From: Pseudomonadota bacterium
GTDB taxonomy: Bacteria > Desulfobacterota > Syntrophorhabdia > Syntrophorhabdales > Syntrophorhabdaceae
Length of the DNA: 64,000 bases
Direction: 5' to 3'
Assembly: GCA_026388315.1 (NCBI GenBank)
Contig: JAPLKA010000021.1
Location: 23,154-87,153 of the forward strand
Each line of letters begins with the position of its first letter. The stretch's first letter is position 1. The translations under genes were made by a program, and so were the position numbers. The notes under the pieces were generated by a model. It did no database searches, was not told the DNA's origin, and worked only from the letters and a program-made list of their open reading frames with translations. Positions 31,451 to 40,862 of this stretch are shown in pieces.

Positions 31451-32151
31451 GCTGGTTTAAGGCCTTTTTATACATATTGATATTCATATTCGTCTTTTCC
31501 TTTTCTGCGTATCTCACCATTAATATCTTACTGAAAATGCAGATCAATGTAATATGCCCGGATATCAGGGGGGAAACCGTTGAAGATGCAAAGCGCTTAG
31601 TGGAAAACAAGGGGTTATCATTGAGCATATCGAGATACGAAAGACGGAATGATGTTCCATATAATCATATTACGGTTCAGAGGCCTGAAGCAAACATCTC
31701 TACCCGGCTGGGCAGGACAGTGATGGTTATCGTCTCGGAAGGCCCTGAGCTTATATCGCTCCCGACCCTTGAAGGTAAATCCCTTGCAGACGCTGAGGGC
31801 ATCTTGAAGGAAAAGAATATTGAAATAGCAAAGATAATACGTGTCCCCCATCCAAAAGCAGGAAAGGTTGTTGCACAGACACCCAAAGGCGGAAAGGATG
31901 TTATTAAGGGAAAAGGTGTCACGCTCTTTGTTGGAGTCGAAGAGAATCAGTATTTTTTAATGCCTGACTATAAAGATATGACACCCCGTGATTTAGTTGA
32001 AGGGATGGCTGGCAAAAACATAAAATACAAGGTTAATTATGTATTGGAGGGACATAATTCAACAAAAATGGCCATAACAACATCAGCACCCCCAAAAATG
32101 ATATTCAAAAATGATGGCGAAATAGAAATAAAGGTCTTATCCGGAGGATAA
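31447..32151 (+). CDS. Membrane-anchored PASTA-domain protein
   Basis: The 234 residues have one N-terminal membrane helix (FLYILIFIFVFSFSAYL) and three PASTA repeats. The first contains CPDIRGETVEDAKRLVENKG, the second begins SLPTLEGKSLADAEGIL, and the third MPDYKDMTPRDLVEGMAG. PASTA domains bind peptidoglycan fragments, but here there is no kinase or penicillin-binding domain. Such stand-alone PASTA proteins sit between rsmB and rpe in many deltaproteobacteria (recalled, unverified). The start overlaps the rsmB stop by four bases. Confidence 0.85.
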   Translation: MSWFKAFLYILIFIFVFSFSAYLTINILLKMQINVICPDIRGETVEDAKRLVENKGLSLSISRYERRNDVPYNHITVQRPEANISTRLGRTVMVIVSEGPELISLPTLEGKSLADAEGILKEKNIEIAKIIRVPHPKAGKVVAQTPKGGKDVIKGKGVTLFVGVEENQYFLMPDYKDMTPRDLVEGMAGKNIKYKVNYVLEGHNSTKMAITTSAPPKMIFKNDGEIEIKVLSGG

Positions 32152-32152
32152 A

Positions 32153-32815
32153 ATGAACAAAACAAAAATAGCCCCTTCAATTCTGTCATGTAACTTTTTA
32201 ACACTTGAGAAAGAGATTAAGGCTGTAGAAAAGGCAGGAGCAGATCTCATACATATAGACGTTATGGATGGGCACTTCGTTCCCAATATCACCATCGGTC
32301 CTCTTTTTGTTGAGCATATCAGGAAAATTACTTCGAAAATTCTCGATGTCCACCTCATGATAGAGAACCCTGCCATGTTCGTTGAAGATTTTATCAAAGC
32401 AGGGGCCGATATTGTTACCGTTCATGTGGAAACAGATAATCATATCCTGAAAACCATAGATATTATAAAATCGAACGGCAAAAAGGCGGGGATAACGCTA
32501 AACCCTGCCACTCCACTTAACAGCATCGAATATGCGATAAAGGATGCTGATCTCCTTTTAATCATGACAGTAAACCCTGGTTTTGGTGGCCAGGGATATA
32601 TATCCTCCATGGATGGAAAGATCAGAAAGGCAAAAAGGATGATAGAAGAAACAGGTAGACATGTTGACCTTCAGGTAGATGGCGGAATTAAAGCATCTAA
32701 TGTAAAGAAGGTTGTCGATGCAGGTGCAGATATACTGGTAATGGGTACGGAAATTTTTCACAGTAAGGACTACATAAAGAAAATTCAGGAAATAAGAAAC
32801 ATTCTGGGAGAATAA
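32153..32815 (+). CDS. rpe: Ribulose-phosphate 3-epimerase
   Basis: The 220 residues are a complete Rpe TIM barrel: KIAPSILSCNFLTLEKEIK, HIDVMDGHFVPNIT with metal-binding His/Asp, DVHLMIENP, LLLIMTVNPGFGGQGYI and LQVDGGIKASN. It interconverts ribulose-5-phosphate and xylulose-5-phosphate. One base separates the PASTA stop from its ATG; the RBS (CGGAGG) is in the PASTA gene end. Confidence 0.97.
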   Translation: MNKTKIAPSILSCNFLTLEKEIKAVEKAGADLIHIDVMDGHFVPNITIGPLFVEHIRKITSKILDVHLMIENPAMFVEDFIKAGADIVTVHVETDNHILKTIDIIKSNGKKAGITLNPATPLNSIEYAIKDADLLLIMTVNPGFGGQGYISSMDGKIRKAKRMIEETGRHVDLQVDGGIKASNVKKVVDAGADILVMGTEIFHSKDYIKKIQEIRNILGE

Positions 32816-32817
32816 AA

Positions 32818-33504
32818 CTGATTCTCGAAAAACAAAAAACTTATAAAAAGGTATTTGATATTGCCTGTAAAGAACTGTTAATCTCAGATTATGAAGAAAA
32901 ATTCATAAACGCCGGACTAACGTACAGGAACAATCAAAAGGCATATACTGTTTCGGTACCGTTTTTCGATGAGACAATAAACATCAATATCCCGGGCTTC
33001 TCATTCAAGAGTTCAAAGAATACCAATATTACACTTGTGACAAGGATCATAATCCTTCACTATATGAACACCTCATCTGGCGAACCCCTGAGTGGCGAAA
33101 AGATTACCTATGAAGACATACCGGGGTTGAGGGGCTATCAGCCTGTTTTTGAGAAAAGGGCTGCAAAACCACTTTTGTCCGCCTTTGGGTTAGATAAACA
33201 TGCCTTTCTTGAAGCGGGTCTGGGACTTGGCGGAACAGAAGAGGATTACGGTGATACATCCTTCACCCTTTATGTATTTCCGAAAGTTCCCATCACCTTT
33301 ATTTTGTGGGAAGGAGATGAAGAGTTTGCCCCTGCTTTAAAAATGCTTTTTGATTCCTCAATCCTCCATTACCTGCCCCTTGAGGATATCACAGTCATCA
33401 CAAAACTGGCATCAACAAGGATTATAAAAGAGGCAAGAATCAAGTTCTCAGCATTGGCTTACTGCCTGTTGTACATACTCATCGCCTTTTCTTTTCCTTC
33501 ATAG
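32818..33504 (+). CDS. DUF3786 domain protein
   Basis: The frame is open from the rpe stop and encodes a full DUF3786-like domain: LEKQKTYKKVFDIACKELL, YTVSVPFFDETINI, LHYMNTSSGEPLSGEKITYE, GLGGTEEDYGDTSF and ILWEGDEEFAPALKMLFDSS. No ATG/GTG/TTG occurs before 33037, which would cut the domain in half. The likely start is CUG at 32818, seven bases after GGAG, or AUU at 32821. The family is common in anaerobic deltaproteobacteria and of unknown function. Its 3' end overlaps that of the convergent pth gene by 46 bp. Confidence 0.75.
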   Translation: MILEKQKTYKKVFDIACKELLISDYEEKFINAGLTYRNNQKAYTVSVPFFDETININIPGFSFKSSKNTNITLVTRIIILHYMNTSSGEPLSGEKITYEDIPGLRGYQPVFEKRAAKPLLSAFGLDKHAFLEAGLGLGGTEEDYGDTSFTLYVFPKVPITFILWEGDEEFAPALKMLFDSSILHYLPLEDITVITKLASTRIIKEARIKFSALAYCLLYILIAFSFPS

Positions 33505-34013
33505 ATAAATACATGGAGTGCTTCTGCTACACTATCGAGAGATTCGCGAAGTGTCTCTGCATCCTCTTTCTGAAATCTTGAAAGAACATAATCTTCAGGG
33601 GTCATAGAGGGATTCCTGCCGATACCTATTTTAACCCTGTGGAACAGATTGGACTGAAGTGCGCCGATAACCGACCCTACCCCCTTATGTCCGCCATGGC
33701 CTCCATTCCATTTTATTTTGATACGCCCGAAATCCATATCAAGATCGTCATGGATGAGGATAAAATTCTCCAGTGGTATATTCATATTCCTGATAAGAGA
33801 AGATACAGGAGTACCCGAAAGGTTCATATATGTATCGGGTTTTGCAAGAAGGACATTATCCTGGGCACCCGTCTTACATCCATATCTCTTTTTTGTCAGG
33901 GGAATATTGAATTTTTCCGAATATCTGTCTATAACAAGATAGCCGATATTATGTCTTGTGTACGAATATTCAAAACCCTTGTTCCCGAGACCGCATAATA
34001 GAAACGAAAATAT
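33459..34013 (-). CDS. pth: Peptidyl-tRNA hydrolase
   Basis: The 184 residues recycle peptidyl-tRNA. The frame encodes FLLCGLGNKGFEYSYTRHNI with the catalytic His, KPDTYMNLSG with the conserved Asn, and LIHDDLDMDFGRIKIKWNGG followed by HGGHKG with the catalytic Asp. The first ATG is within KPDTYMN, so cannot be the start. AUA at 34011-34013 stands seven bases after AAGGAGG and gives exactly the usual N-terminus. It overlaps almost directly with the rplY stop (34016). Confidence 0.9.
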   Translation of the reverse strand: MFSFLLCGLGNKGFEYSYTRHNIGYLVIDRYSEKFNIPLTKKRYGCKTGAQDNVLLAKPDTYMNLSGTPVSSLIRNMNIPLENFILIHDDLDMDFGRIKIKWNGGHGGHKGVGSVIGALQSNLFHRVKIGIGRNPSMTPEDYVLSRFQKEDAETLRESLDSVAEALHVFIYEGKEKAMSMYNRQ

Positions 34014-34015
34014 CT

Positions 34016-34633
34016 TTATTCCTCCTTCTTTTCAACCTCTACCGCTTCTGCCGTTACAGCCTTTTCCTCACCACCTGATGGCGGAATTATGGTAACAATT
34101 GCAACATCCATATGCTCAAGAATCTTTACACCGGGTATTGAAATTTCATTTGCATGGATGGAGTCACCTATATCAAGGTTCGTCACATCTAAATCAATTT
34201 TTTCCGGTATCATCGATGGGAGACATTCAACCATGATCGTTCGGAGGTGCAACTCTACGATACCGCTATTTTTCACCCCGATCGCTTCGCCTGTAAGGTG
34301 TATCGGTATTTCCACCTCAATTTTTCTTTCCATTGATACCTGCAGGAAATCTATATGGAGAACTTCATCCTTCAGGATTCCTCTCTGTATATCTTTTATC
34401 ATGACAGGTTTTTCTTCTACGCCACCTTCATTGCGCAATTCCATCTTCAAGATTGTATTTCTCTTAATGTTTTTGCGTAATCTTTCCCAGTCTTTCAGAG
34501 AAATAGTAATCCCTAATGACTCCAAACCCCTCCCGTACAAAACACAGGGGATTCCGCCTTTCTCTCTTGTACTCTTTGCTTTGGATTTCCCTTTACCTTT
34601 TCTAATCTCTGCTTTAATTAAAATATCTTCCAT
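34016..34633 (-). CDS. rplY: 50S ribosomal protein L25 (Ctc form)
   Basis: The 205 residues have the L25 domain (LIKAEIRKGKGKSKAKSTRE, GGIPCVLYGRG) that binds 5S rRNA and the C-terminal TL5/Ctc domain (EVEIPIHLTGEAIGVKNSGI, PEKIDLDVTNLDIGDSIHAN), ending in an acidic tail. Between prs and pth, the usual bacterial order. Confidence 0.96.
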   Translation of the reverse strand: MEDILIKAEIRKGKGKSKAKSTREKGGIPCVLYGRGLESLGITISLKDWERLRKNIKRNTILKMELRNEGGVEEKPVMIKDIQRGILKDEVLHIDFLQVSMERKIEVEIPIHLTGEAIGVKNSGIVELHLRTIMVECLPSMIPEKIDLDVTNLDIGDSIHANEISIPGVKILEHMDVAIVTIIPPSGGEEKAVTAEAVEVEKKEE

Positions 34634-34651
34634 TTACAACCTCCATTTAAT

Positions 34652-34716
34652 TCAGTGAATAGTCGTTAGTGAACAGTCGTTAGCTAAATACTATTTACTA
34701 TTCACCATTCACAGCT
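34652..34716. repeat. Low-complexity spacer (GTGAATAGTCGTTAG words)
   Basis: The rplY-prs gap consists of repeated words such as GTGAATAGTCG, GTGAACAGTCG and TACTATTTACTATTCACC. Related words appear at 46958-46975. Part of a spacer repeat family found at many points of this chromosome. Confidence 0.6.
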
Positions 34717-34717
34717 T

Positions 34718-35653
34718 TTATACAAATAACGAGCTTACAGACTCAGCCCTGTATATTCTTTTAATGGCTTCACCGAGTATTGGTGAAACATCGAGCACTT
34801 TTATTTTAGTAACCTTTTTTGCTTCTTCTGAAAGCGGTATCGTATTTGTGACAACAAGTTCTGTAAGTGATGAATTTGCAATTCTTTCTACGGCATTACC
34901 CGAAAGGACGGGATGTGTACAGCATGCATAAACAGCCCTGGCGCCATCCTGGATTATCGCTTCAGCCGCCTGAACTATTGTTCCACCGGTATCAATCATA
35001 TCATCGAGAATGATGGCTACTTTATTTTCAACATTTCCAATGATGTGCATAACCTTCGAAACATTTGCCTTCTCTCTCCTCTTATCGATAATTGCCAAAG
35101 AAGAATTCATCCTTTTACCAAGTTCTCTTGCCCTCTCAACACCGCCTGCATCGGGAGAGACAATAACAAACTCCCCCTCAATTTTGTTGAGATATTCAAG
35201 CTGCACCGGCAGTGCATAGAGATGATCAACGGGAATATCAAAAAAACCTTGAATTTGCCCGGCATGCAAATCCATGGCAAGAATCCTTGAAGCCCCTGCC
35301 ATTGTAATAAGATTTGCCACAAGCCTTGCCGATATGGATGTCCTCGGAAAAACCTTCCTGTCCTGTCTTGCATACCCGTAGTAAGGCATTACCACGGTAA
35401 TCCTTGCTGCAGATGCCCTTTTCAATGCATCGAGCATAATGAGAACTTCCATAAGATTGTGGCTCACCGGCGGGCAAGTAGGCTGAACCAGAAAGGTATC
35501 CATGCCCCTGACACTTTCTTCAATCTCCACCTGGATCTCGCCATCACTGAACTTGCCGACCTTGGCTTTGCCCAGTTCAATCTTTAAAAATTTACATATC
35601 TTTTCTGTAAGCTCCCTGTTTGCATTACCAGTAAATATTCTGAGCTTATCCAC
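34718..35653 (-). CDS. prs: Ribose-phosphate pyrophosphokinase
   Basis: The 311 residues make PRPP from ribose-5-phosphate and ATP. Key segments: [76 protein letters not shown] and [15 protein letters not shown] (PRPP-binding loop). Full length with good RBS. Followed by rplY and pth. Confidence 0.97.
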   Translation of the reverse strand: MDKLRIFTGNANRELTEKICKFLKIELGKAKVGKFSDGEIQVEIEESVRGMDTFLVQPTCPPVSHNLMEVLIMLDALKRASAARITVVMPYYGYARQDRKVFPRTSISARLVANLITMAGASRILAMDLHAGQIQGFFDIPVDHLYALPVQLEYLNKIEGEFVIVSPDAGGVERARELGKRMNSSLAIIDKRREKANVSKVMHIIGNVENKVAIILDDMIDTGGTIVQAAEAIIQDGARAVYACCTHPVLSGNAVERIANSSLTELVVTNTIPLSEEAKKVTKIKVLDVSPILGEAIKRIYRAESVSSLFV

Positions 35654-35673
35654 TTATTGCCCCCTGTTATTTT

Positions 35674-35745
35674 CTGGGGCGGGAGGATTCGAACCTCCGA
35701 ATACAGGCTCCAAAGGCCTGTGTCTTACCGCTTGACGACACCCCA
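35674..35745 (-). tRNA. tRNA-Gln (UUG)
   Basis: Minus strand: acceptor TGGGGTG pairs with CGCCCCA, anticodon loop CTTTGGA with anticodon TTG, T arm GGAGGTTCGAATCCTCC. Between spoVG and prs, a common place in deltaproteobacteria. No CCA encoded. Confidence 0.93.
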
Positions 35746-35756
35746 AATAAAGTATT

Positions 35757-36026
35757 TTAATCAGTTTGTTTTCCAACTACTTGTTTTTCATACGCCTCTA
35801 AAACACTTGACTCAATTTTCTGTCTTGTGGGATTGTCTAAAGGGTGGACCATATCCCTGTAAGAGCCATCCTTCATCTTTTTACTCGGCATCGCAACAAA
35901 AAGCTTGCTATCACCATTTATCACCTTCAAATCTCTCACAATAAAACAACCATCCAATACTATAGACACGTATGCTTTTACTTTTTTGTCACTTACAGGG
36001 AAAATCTTAACTTCTGTAATATCCAT
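35757..36026 (-). CDS. spoVG: SpoVG family RNA/DNA-binding regulator
   Basis: The 89 residues match SpoVG throughout: MDITEVKIFPVSDKKVKAYV, ALDGCFIVRDLKV-type segment (here VLDGCFIVRDLKVINGD), VAMPSKKMKDGSYRDMVHPL. SpoVG is a small nucleic-acid-binding regulator also found outside spore formers. ATG follows AGGAGGG. Downstream of ispE. Confidence 0.96.
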   Translation of the reverse strand: MDITEVKIFPVSDKKVKAYVSIVLDGCFIVRDLKVINGDSKLFVAMPSKKMKDGSYRDMVHPLDNPTRQKIESSVLEAYEKQVVGKQTD

Positions 36027-36044
36027 TACGCCCCCTCCTGTGTA

Positions 36045-36881
36045 CTAAATACTATGCGCTACAAACACGCTACACATATCTTTCAAATGTAACAATCCCC
36101 TTTCTGCCCCCTCCTCATTTTCAAAAATACCAAAGACGGATGAGCCGCTGCCACTCATTAGTGCACCAATTGCCCCGGCTTTGATAATTCTGTCTTTTAT
36201 AGCTTTAATTGTTGGGCACATTGGAATTGCGACTGTCTCAAGATCATTCTCCAGCAAGCCTGCAATATCATGGACAGAATAAAACTGCTCTATCAATTTA
36301 ATATCATTTTCTTTTTTTGTCAATACGATTTTTAAACCTTCATATACCGCTTTTGTGCTTAAAATCACATTTGGATAGACTATAAGATACCAGAGCGATG
36401 GCAATTTCACTGGAGATATTGCTTCGCCTGTCCCCCTCATGACGCATGGCTTACAAAAGAGGAACAGGGGGACATCTGCTCCTATCTTCCTCCCAATATC
36501 AGTTAGCTCATCAAAATTTATTTTCAATTCCCACATCCTGATAAGTTCTTTCAAAACGGTAGCAGCATTACTGCTTGGACCACCAAGCCCGCTGCCGATA
36601 GGGATATGTTTTTCAACAAATACTTTCACACCTGAGTGAATATTGAATCTTTCCTTTAGCAGCATGGCTGCCCTGTAGATCGTATTTGCCTGACCTTCCG
36701 GCAAAACACCTCTATCGTCGTTTACTATGACAACGTCATCTTCTAATTCCTCAATTGATATAACATCATAAAGAGATATAATATCAACAATACTCACGAT
36801 ATTATGATACCCGTCAGGTCTTTTTGAGAGAACTTTCAGGAACAGGTTTACCTTGGCAGGAGATTTAATGTGCTTTTTCAA
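36045..36881 (-). CDS. ispE: 4-diphosphocytidyl-2-C-methyl-D-erythritol kinase
   Basis: The 278 residues belong to the GHMP kinases in the MEP isoprenoid pathway: KSPAKVNLFLKVLSKRPDGY, HIPIGSGLGGPSSNAATVLK (ATP loop), GADVPLFL and GALMSGSGSSVFGIF. The start is TTG at 36881, inside the rng 3' end, whose last 17 bases it overlaps. Confidence 0.95.
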   Translation of the reverse strand: MKKHIKSPAKVNLFLKVLSKRPDGYHNIVSIVDIISLYDVISIEELEDDVVIVNDDRGVLPEGQANTIYRAAMLLKERFNIHSGVKVFVEKHIPIGSGLGGPSSNAATVLKELIRMWELKINFDELTDIGRKIGADVPLFLFCKPCVMRGTGEAISPVKLPSLWYLIVYPNVILSTKAVYEGLKIVLTKKENDIKLIEQFYSVHDIAGLLENDLETVAIPMCPTIKAIKDRIIKAGAIGALMSGSGSSVFGIFENEEGAERGLLHLKDMCSVFVAHSI

Positions 36882-38352
36882 TATGAAACCTGTTAATGCT
36901 TAATGCAGGGTTGGCAATAATATTGATTTTTGTCTCGTAGGTATTTTCAATATGTTCAATTGAGCTTTTTTCTTCCTCGTAAATGAAGCTTGCCACTTCA
37001 GGCGCTAAATAAAGATTTATCTTTTTACCCCCTTCTTTCCTGCAAAAACTAAGGAGTTCTCTCAGGACTTCATAACACACAGTGTAACGGGATTTAATAT
37101 AGCTGGCACCATCACAATTTGGACACATTTCAGTGAGCATATCGACAATATTATGTCTTGTTCTTTTCCGCGTTATCTGTACAAGCCCAATCTCGCTTAT
37201 CGGATATGCAAAGGTCTTTATCCTGTCTTTCTTCAAGGCATCGACAAGCGCCTGGAAGACCATCTCCCTTGATTCTTTCCGCTCCATATCTATAAAGTCG
37301 ACAACAATAATACCACCGATGTTCCGTAAGCGTATCTGGTAGGCAATCTCTTTCACGGCTTCGAGATTGGTCCTCAGTATCGTATCTTCAAGGTCTTTCC
37401 TGCCGAGATATCTTCCCGTGTTTACATCGATTACGGTCAAGGCCTCTGTGTAATCAAATACGATATAACCACCCGATTTCAGCCATATCTTCTTTTGTGT
37501 AAGTTTGGCAATATCAATCTCTATTCCGAAAGCCTCAAAGACAGGGTCTTTCTCGTTAAAACAGATCGCTTCGCATCCTTCTTCGGGCAAATACTCTTTT
37601 AAGAATTCCTTTATCTTTAAAAAGACAGTCTCGTCATCAACCACTATTCTTTTCAAGTTATGAGAATGAAGGTCCCTGATAACCCGTAAAATCATACCAA
37701 GGTCCTGATGCAGGATTGAAGGGGCCCTTACGTGTTTTGCCTTGTTCTGTATACTCTCCCATATTCTCTGGAGAAAATTAAGGTCGCTTGCCAGTTCTTC
37801 TTCAATTTTGCCCTCAGACGCTGTCCTCGCTATAAGGCCAAATCCCTTGGGACAAATTTCTTTCAATACGCTTGCAAGCCTTTTTCTCTCCTCTTCCTGC
37901 TCAATTCTTCTTGAAACACCTATATGTTGTGTTGATGGCATGAGTACAAGGAGCCTGCCGGGTAAGGTAATTTTCGAGGTCACACGTGTCCCTTTCTGCC
38001 CGATGGGTTCCCTTGAAACCTGGACAATTATCTCCTGGCCTTCCTCCAGAACTCCCTCAATCCTTTCATTGACCTCTACCTGGGGAACAAAATCAGTATC
38101 TTCATATTCCTCATACATGGCCCTGTCCAACAGGATATCACCAACGTAAAGAAAGGCAGATTTCTCAAGGCCTACATCAACAAAAGCAGCGTCCATTCCA
38201 GGAACTATCCTGACAACCTTGCCTTTGTAAATATTGCCGACTATATTCTTATCATTCTTCCTCTCTATGAAGAACTCAACGGGAATACCATTCTCCAGAA
38301 AAGCCATCCTGATTTCGTTAAACGTCACATTGATTATCAGTTCAGATGCCAT
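36865..38352 (-). CDS. rng: Ribonuclease G/E
   Basis: The 495 residues match RNase G. An S1 domain (VGNIYKGKVVRIVPGMDAAF, VDVGLEKSAFLYVGDI) is followed by the catalytic region (VIDVNTGRYLGRKDLEDTIL with the metal-binding Asp pair, GGIIVVDFIDMERKESREMV) and a Zn-link (MCPNCDG). It processes rRNA and degrades mRNA. It lacks the long C-terminal scaffold of RNase E. Start overlaps the TIGR03960 stop. Confidence 0.95.
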   Translation of the reverse strand: MASELIINVTFNEIRMAFLENGIPVEFFIERKNDKNIVGNIYKGKVVRIVPGMDAAFVDVGLEKSAFLYVGDILLDRAMYEEYEDTDFVPQVEVNERIEGVLEEGQEIIVQVSREPIGQKGTRVTSKITLPGRLLVLMPSTQHIGVSRRIEQEEERKRLASVLKEICPKGFGLIARTASEGKIEEELASDLNFLQRIWESIQNKAKHVRAPSILHQDLGMILRVIRDLHSHNLKRIVVDDETVFLKIKEFLKEYLPEEGCEAICFNEKDPVFEAFGIEIDIAKLTQKKIWLKSGGYIVFDYTEALTVIDVNTGRYLGRKDLEDTILRTNLEAVKEIAYQIRLRNIGGIIVVDFIDMERKESREMVFQALVDALKKDRIKTFAYPISEIGLVQITRKRTRHNIVDMLTEMCPNCDGASYIKSRYTVCYEVLRELLSFCRKEGGKKINLYLAPEVASFIYEEEKSSIEHIENTYETKINIIANPALSINRFHIEKAH

Positions 38353-40690
38353 AAATTCTTCTATCCTCTACTTTCAAAATTCTTTGAAATGTTCCTAATT
38401 GCCATAAACTCTTAATACCCTTTCCTTTCCATATATAAAAGTGTTTTTTGACATTTGTTCGCCACTTTGTTATCTCTTCCATTTCTCTCTCGTCTTCCGA
38501 TACGAGAACATAGGAGTATTCTTTTACCATATCTTTTAAGCTTCCCACAATAGCCTCATGAATCTTTATGCCTTTCGGTAATTTTAAGTTTATCTTTTTC
38601 AGGAGTGTCCCGAAATGTAAAATATCACTATCAGTTTCTATTTCTACCAACTCACATGTACTCTCTATACCAACAGGTAGCGCATCAGACAGGGCAATTT
38701 TGGGAAGAGGATGATATTTTCCGTGCATCTTCAACTGGATGCCACATGACCGTATTGCCCTTAATAAAATATTCATCGTGTCTATATGGCCTATATACCG
38801 CGCATCGGCATACTTAGCATAACGGAAAGTAATCTTCTTAGAAATTTCGGATTGTTCCGTCTTCGGCAGGATTAAAGCTTGTGAATTGTGAATTGAGAAT
38901 TGAGAATGTCCCGTTTCAGAATCGATATTCGGTATTCGATAGTCGATAGTTGAAATCCCTTGAACCCTTGGACCCTCGACCCCTTGACCCCTGCCTTTAT
39001 CGCACCCTATCCCGCACCCTTCACATCCTTTATAACAATCACCGGTGATTTCTCCCTTTTCGGCCCTGCTGAATTCATTCATTAAAAAATTACGATCAAT
39101 GCCTGTATCGATAAAGTCCCATGGCAACGGATTATCGAATGATCTCCCCCGCAGATATCGTTTCATGTCAAGGCCGTTTTCATCAAACCATTCATGGTAT
39201 AGGTTCGGTTTAAAAAATTCGCCCCACGCTTCAAGCCTTGTATTCTTATCGGCAAGAGATTCGAAAAGAGGCATCAGCGCACTATCGCCCCTTGATATAA
39301 TACCTTCAATTAGACTTGTTTCTATGTCCCTGTATTTTACTCTCCCAGACTTTTTTCTTAATACGCTTTTAATCCTGAGCATTTTTTCTTTTAAAATGTC
39401 CTTGTCTTCCATGGGCAACCATTGAAATGGTGTATGAGGTTTAGGAATGAAGGGGGAAATTGCAAGATTTACATCAATCCCTGCTTTTTCAAAATGGGTA
39501 AAAATCTCTTTGACAACATCCATGTCTTCATCTATTTCCCAGGGGAAACCGATCATAAAGTACAATTTCAATCTTTTCCATCCATATTTCCTGAGTGTGG
39601 GGAGTTGTGAAAACAATGCATCCACATCGATATTCTTGTTAATCCTGCATCGTATATCGGGCGATGCAGCCTCAAGGGCAAAGGTGAAGCCTGTTCGTGC
39701 GATACCTGCAATAGCACCGATAGCATCTTCATCGATGCTCCCTATTTTCAATGAAGGCAACGACACAGAAACGCCTTTGTGGTTGTTTTTGATGTATGAG
39801 ATCGTCTGAAAAAGGGAACTGTAATCGCCGGAACTCAGTGAAAGCAAAGATAATTCTTCGAATCCGGTATTTTTAATTGCCATGTCTATAATCTCTGTTA
39901 CCTTTTCGAAGGATCTTTCCCTGTATGGCCTGTATCCAAAACCTGCAAGGCAAAACCTGCAACCGTTCCCGCAGCCTCTCGATATCTCTATGTTCAATCT
40001 GTTGTGAATACTGTTAACAACAGGTATTGGAGGACTTGTTGCATGATACGAGCTATCGAGGTCTTTGATGTATAAACGCTGTACCTTTTCTTTATTGAAA
40101 AGCGGTGAGTAAACACCCTCCAGATTGGCCAATTCCTGTATTACATGGTATCTGTCAAGGCCTTTGAGTCCTTTCATCATAGTTAATATATTAACGAGCA
40201 CATCGTCTGCCTCACCAACTACAATGAGATCAAAAAAACCTTCAAAGGGCTTAGGATTGAGCATTGACGGCCCGCCGCCTATTACAATCGGCCCCCCTGC
40301 CCTCTCTTCAGACCTTATCCTGATACCGCCAAGCTTGAGCATATTAATCACGTTTGTAACATTCAACTCATATGACAGGGAAAAACCAACGAGGTCCATC
40401 CTGTGCAATGGTGTCTTTGATTCGAGGGTAAGGAGCGGGTAATTGTTTTCTTTCAGATAGGCATCCATGTCGTCCCATGGCGCAAAACACCTTTCGCACC
40501 AGACTCTTTCTATTGTATTGGCAAGCTCATAGAGAAGAAAGTACCCGTAATAGGACATTCCCACTTCATATATATCAGGATAGCAGAGGGCAAAGCGGAC
40601 AAGAACAGACTCAGGGTCTTTCATTGTCTTATTAGTTTCTATGCCTGTATAACGGGCAGGCTTTGCGATGTTATTGGGAATGGCTATCAT
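38342..40690 (-). CDS. TIGR03960-type B12-binding radical SAM protein with DUF2344 domain
   Basis: The 782 residues contain a cobalamin-binding-like N-terminus, the radical SAM core with CGNGCRFCLAGFGYRPYRER (Cx3-type cluster Cys), and a C-terminal DUF2344/TIGR03936 domain (ITFRYAKYADARYIGHIDTM). The linker near residues 565-610 (CYKGCEGCGIGCDKG, then GVEGPRVQGISTIDYRIPNI and HSQFSIHNSQ) is encoded by spacer-type repeats at 38878-39000. The substrate is unknown; the family is linked to rng and to ribosomal genes in many bacteria. Confidence 0.9.
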   Translation of the reverse strand: MIAIPNNIAKPARYTGIETNKTMKDPESVLVRFALCYPDIYEVGMSYYGYFLLYELANTIERVWCERCFAPWDDMDAYLKENNYPLLTLESKTPLHRMDLVGFSLSYELNVTNVINMLKLGGIRIRSEERAGGPIVIGGGPSMLNPKPFEGFFDLIVVGEADDVLVNILTMMKGLKGLDRYHVIQELANLEGVYSPLFNKEKVQRLYIKDLDSSYHATSPPIPVVNSIHNRLNIEISRGCGNGCRFCLAGFGYRPYRERSFEKVTEIIDMAIKNTGFEELSLLSLSSGDYSSLFQTISYIKNNHKGVSVSLPSLKIGSIDEDAIGAIAGIARTGFTFALEAASPDIRCRINKNIDVDALFSQLPTLRKYGWKRLKLYFMIGFPWEIDEDMDVVKEIFTHFEKAGIDVNLAISPFIPKPHTPFQWLPMEDKDILKEKMLRIKSVLRKKSGRVKYRDIETSLIEGIISRGDSALMPLFESLADKNTRLEAWGEFFKPNLYHEWFDENGLDMKRYLRGRSFDNPLPWDFIDTGIDRNFLMNEFSRAEKGEITGDCYKGCEGCGIGCDKGRGQGVEGPRVQGISTIDYRIPNIDSETGHSQFSIHNSQALILPKTEQSEISKKITFRYAKYADARYIGHIDTMNILLRAIRSCGIQLKMHGKYHPLPKIALSDALPVGIESTCELVEIETDSDILHFGTLLKKINLKLPKGIKIHEAIVGSLKDMVKEYSYVLVSEDEREMEEITKWRTNVKKHFYIWKGKGIKSLWQLGTFQRILKVEDRRIYGI

Positions 40691-40862
40691 ATGAGATATT
40701 CAAATCAATTAAGCATTATGAATGGAGAATTAAAAATGGAGAATTCTATGGTCTCGCAAAAAATCCACCTTGTCATTCTGAAAGGTTTTAGCCCTAAGAT
40801 TTTAACTTTTTACGAACTTGCCGATTGTAATTCTTAATTATTAATTCATAATTCCTAATTGC
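40691..40862. repeat. Spacer with GAATGGAGAATT words
   Basis: Between TIGR03960 and the phosphomannomutase gene. Contains ATGGAGAATTAAAAATGGAG and an AATTCTTAATTATTAATTC tract, the complement family of the GAATTGTGAATTGAG words inside TIGR03960. No gene is visible. Confidence 0.5.
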
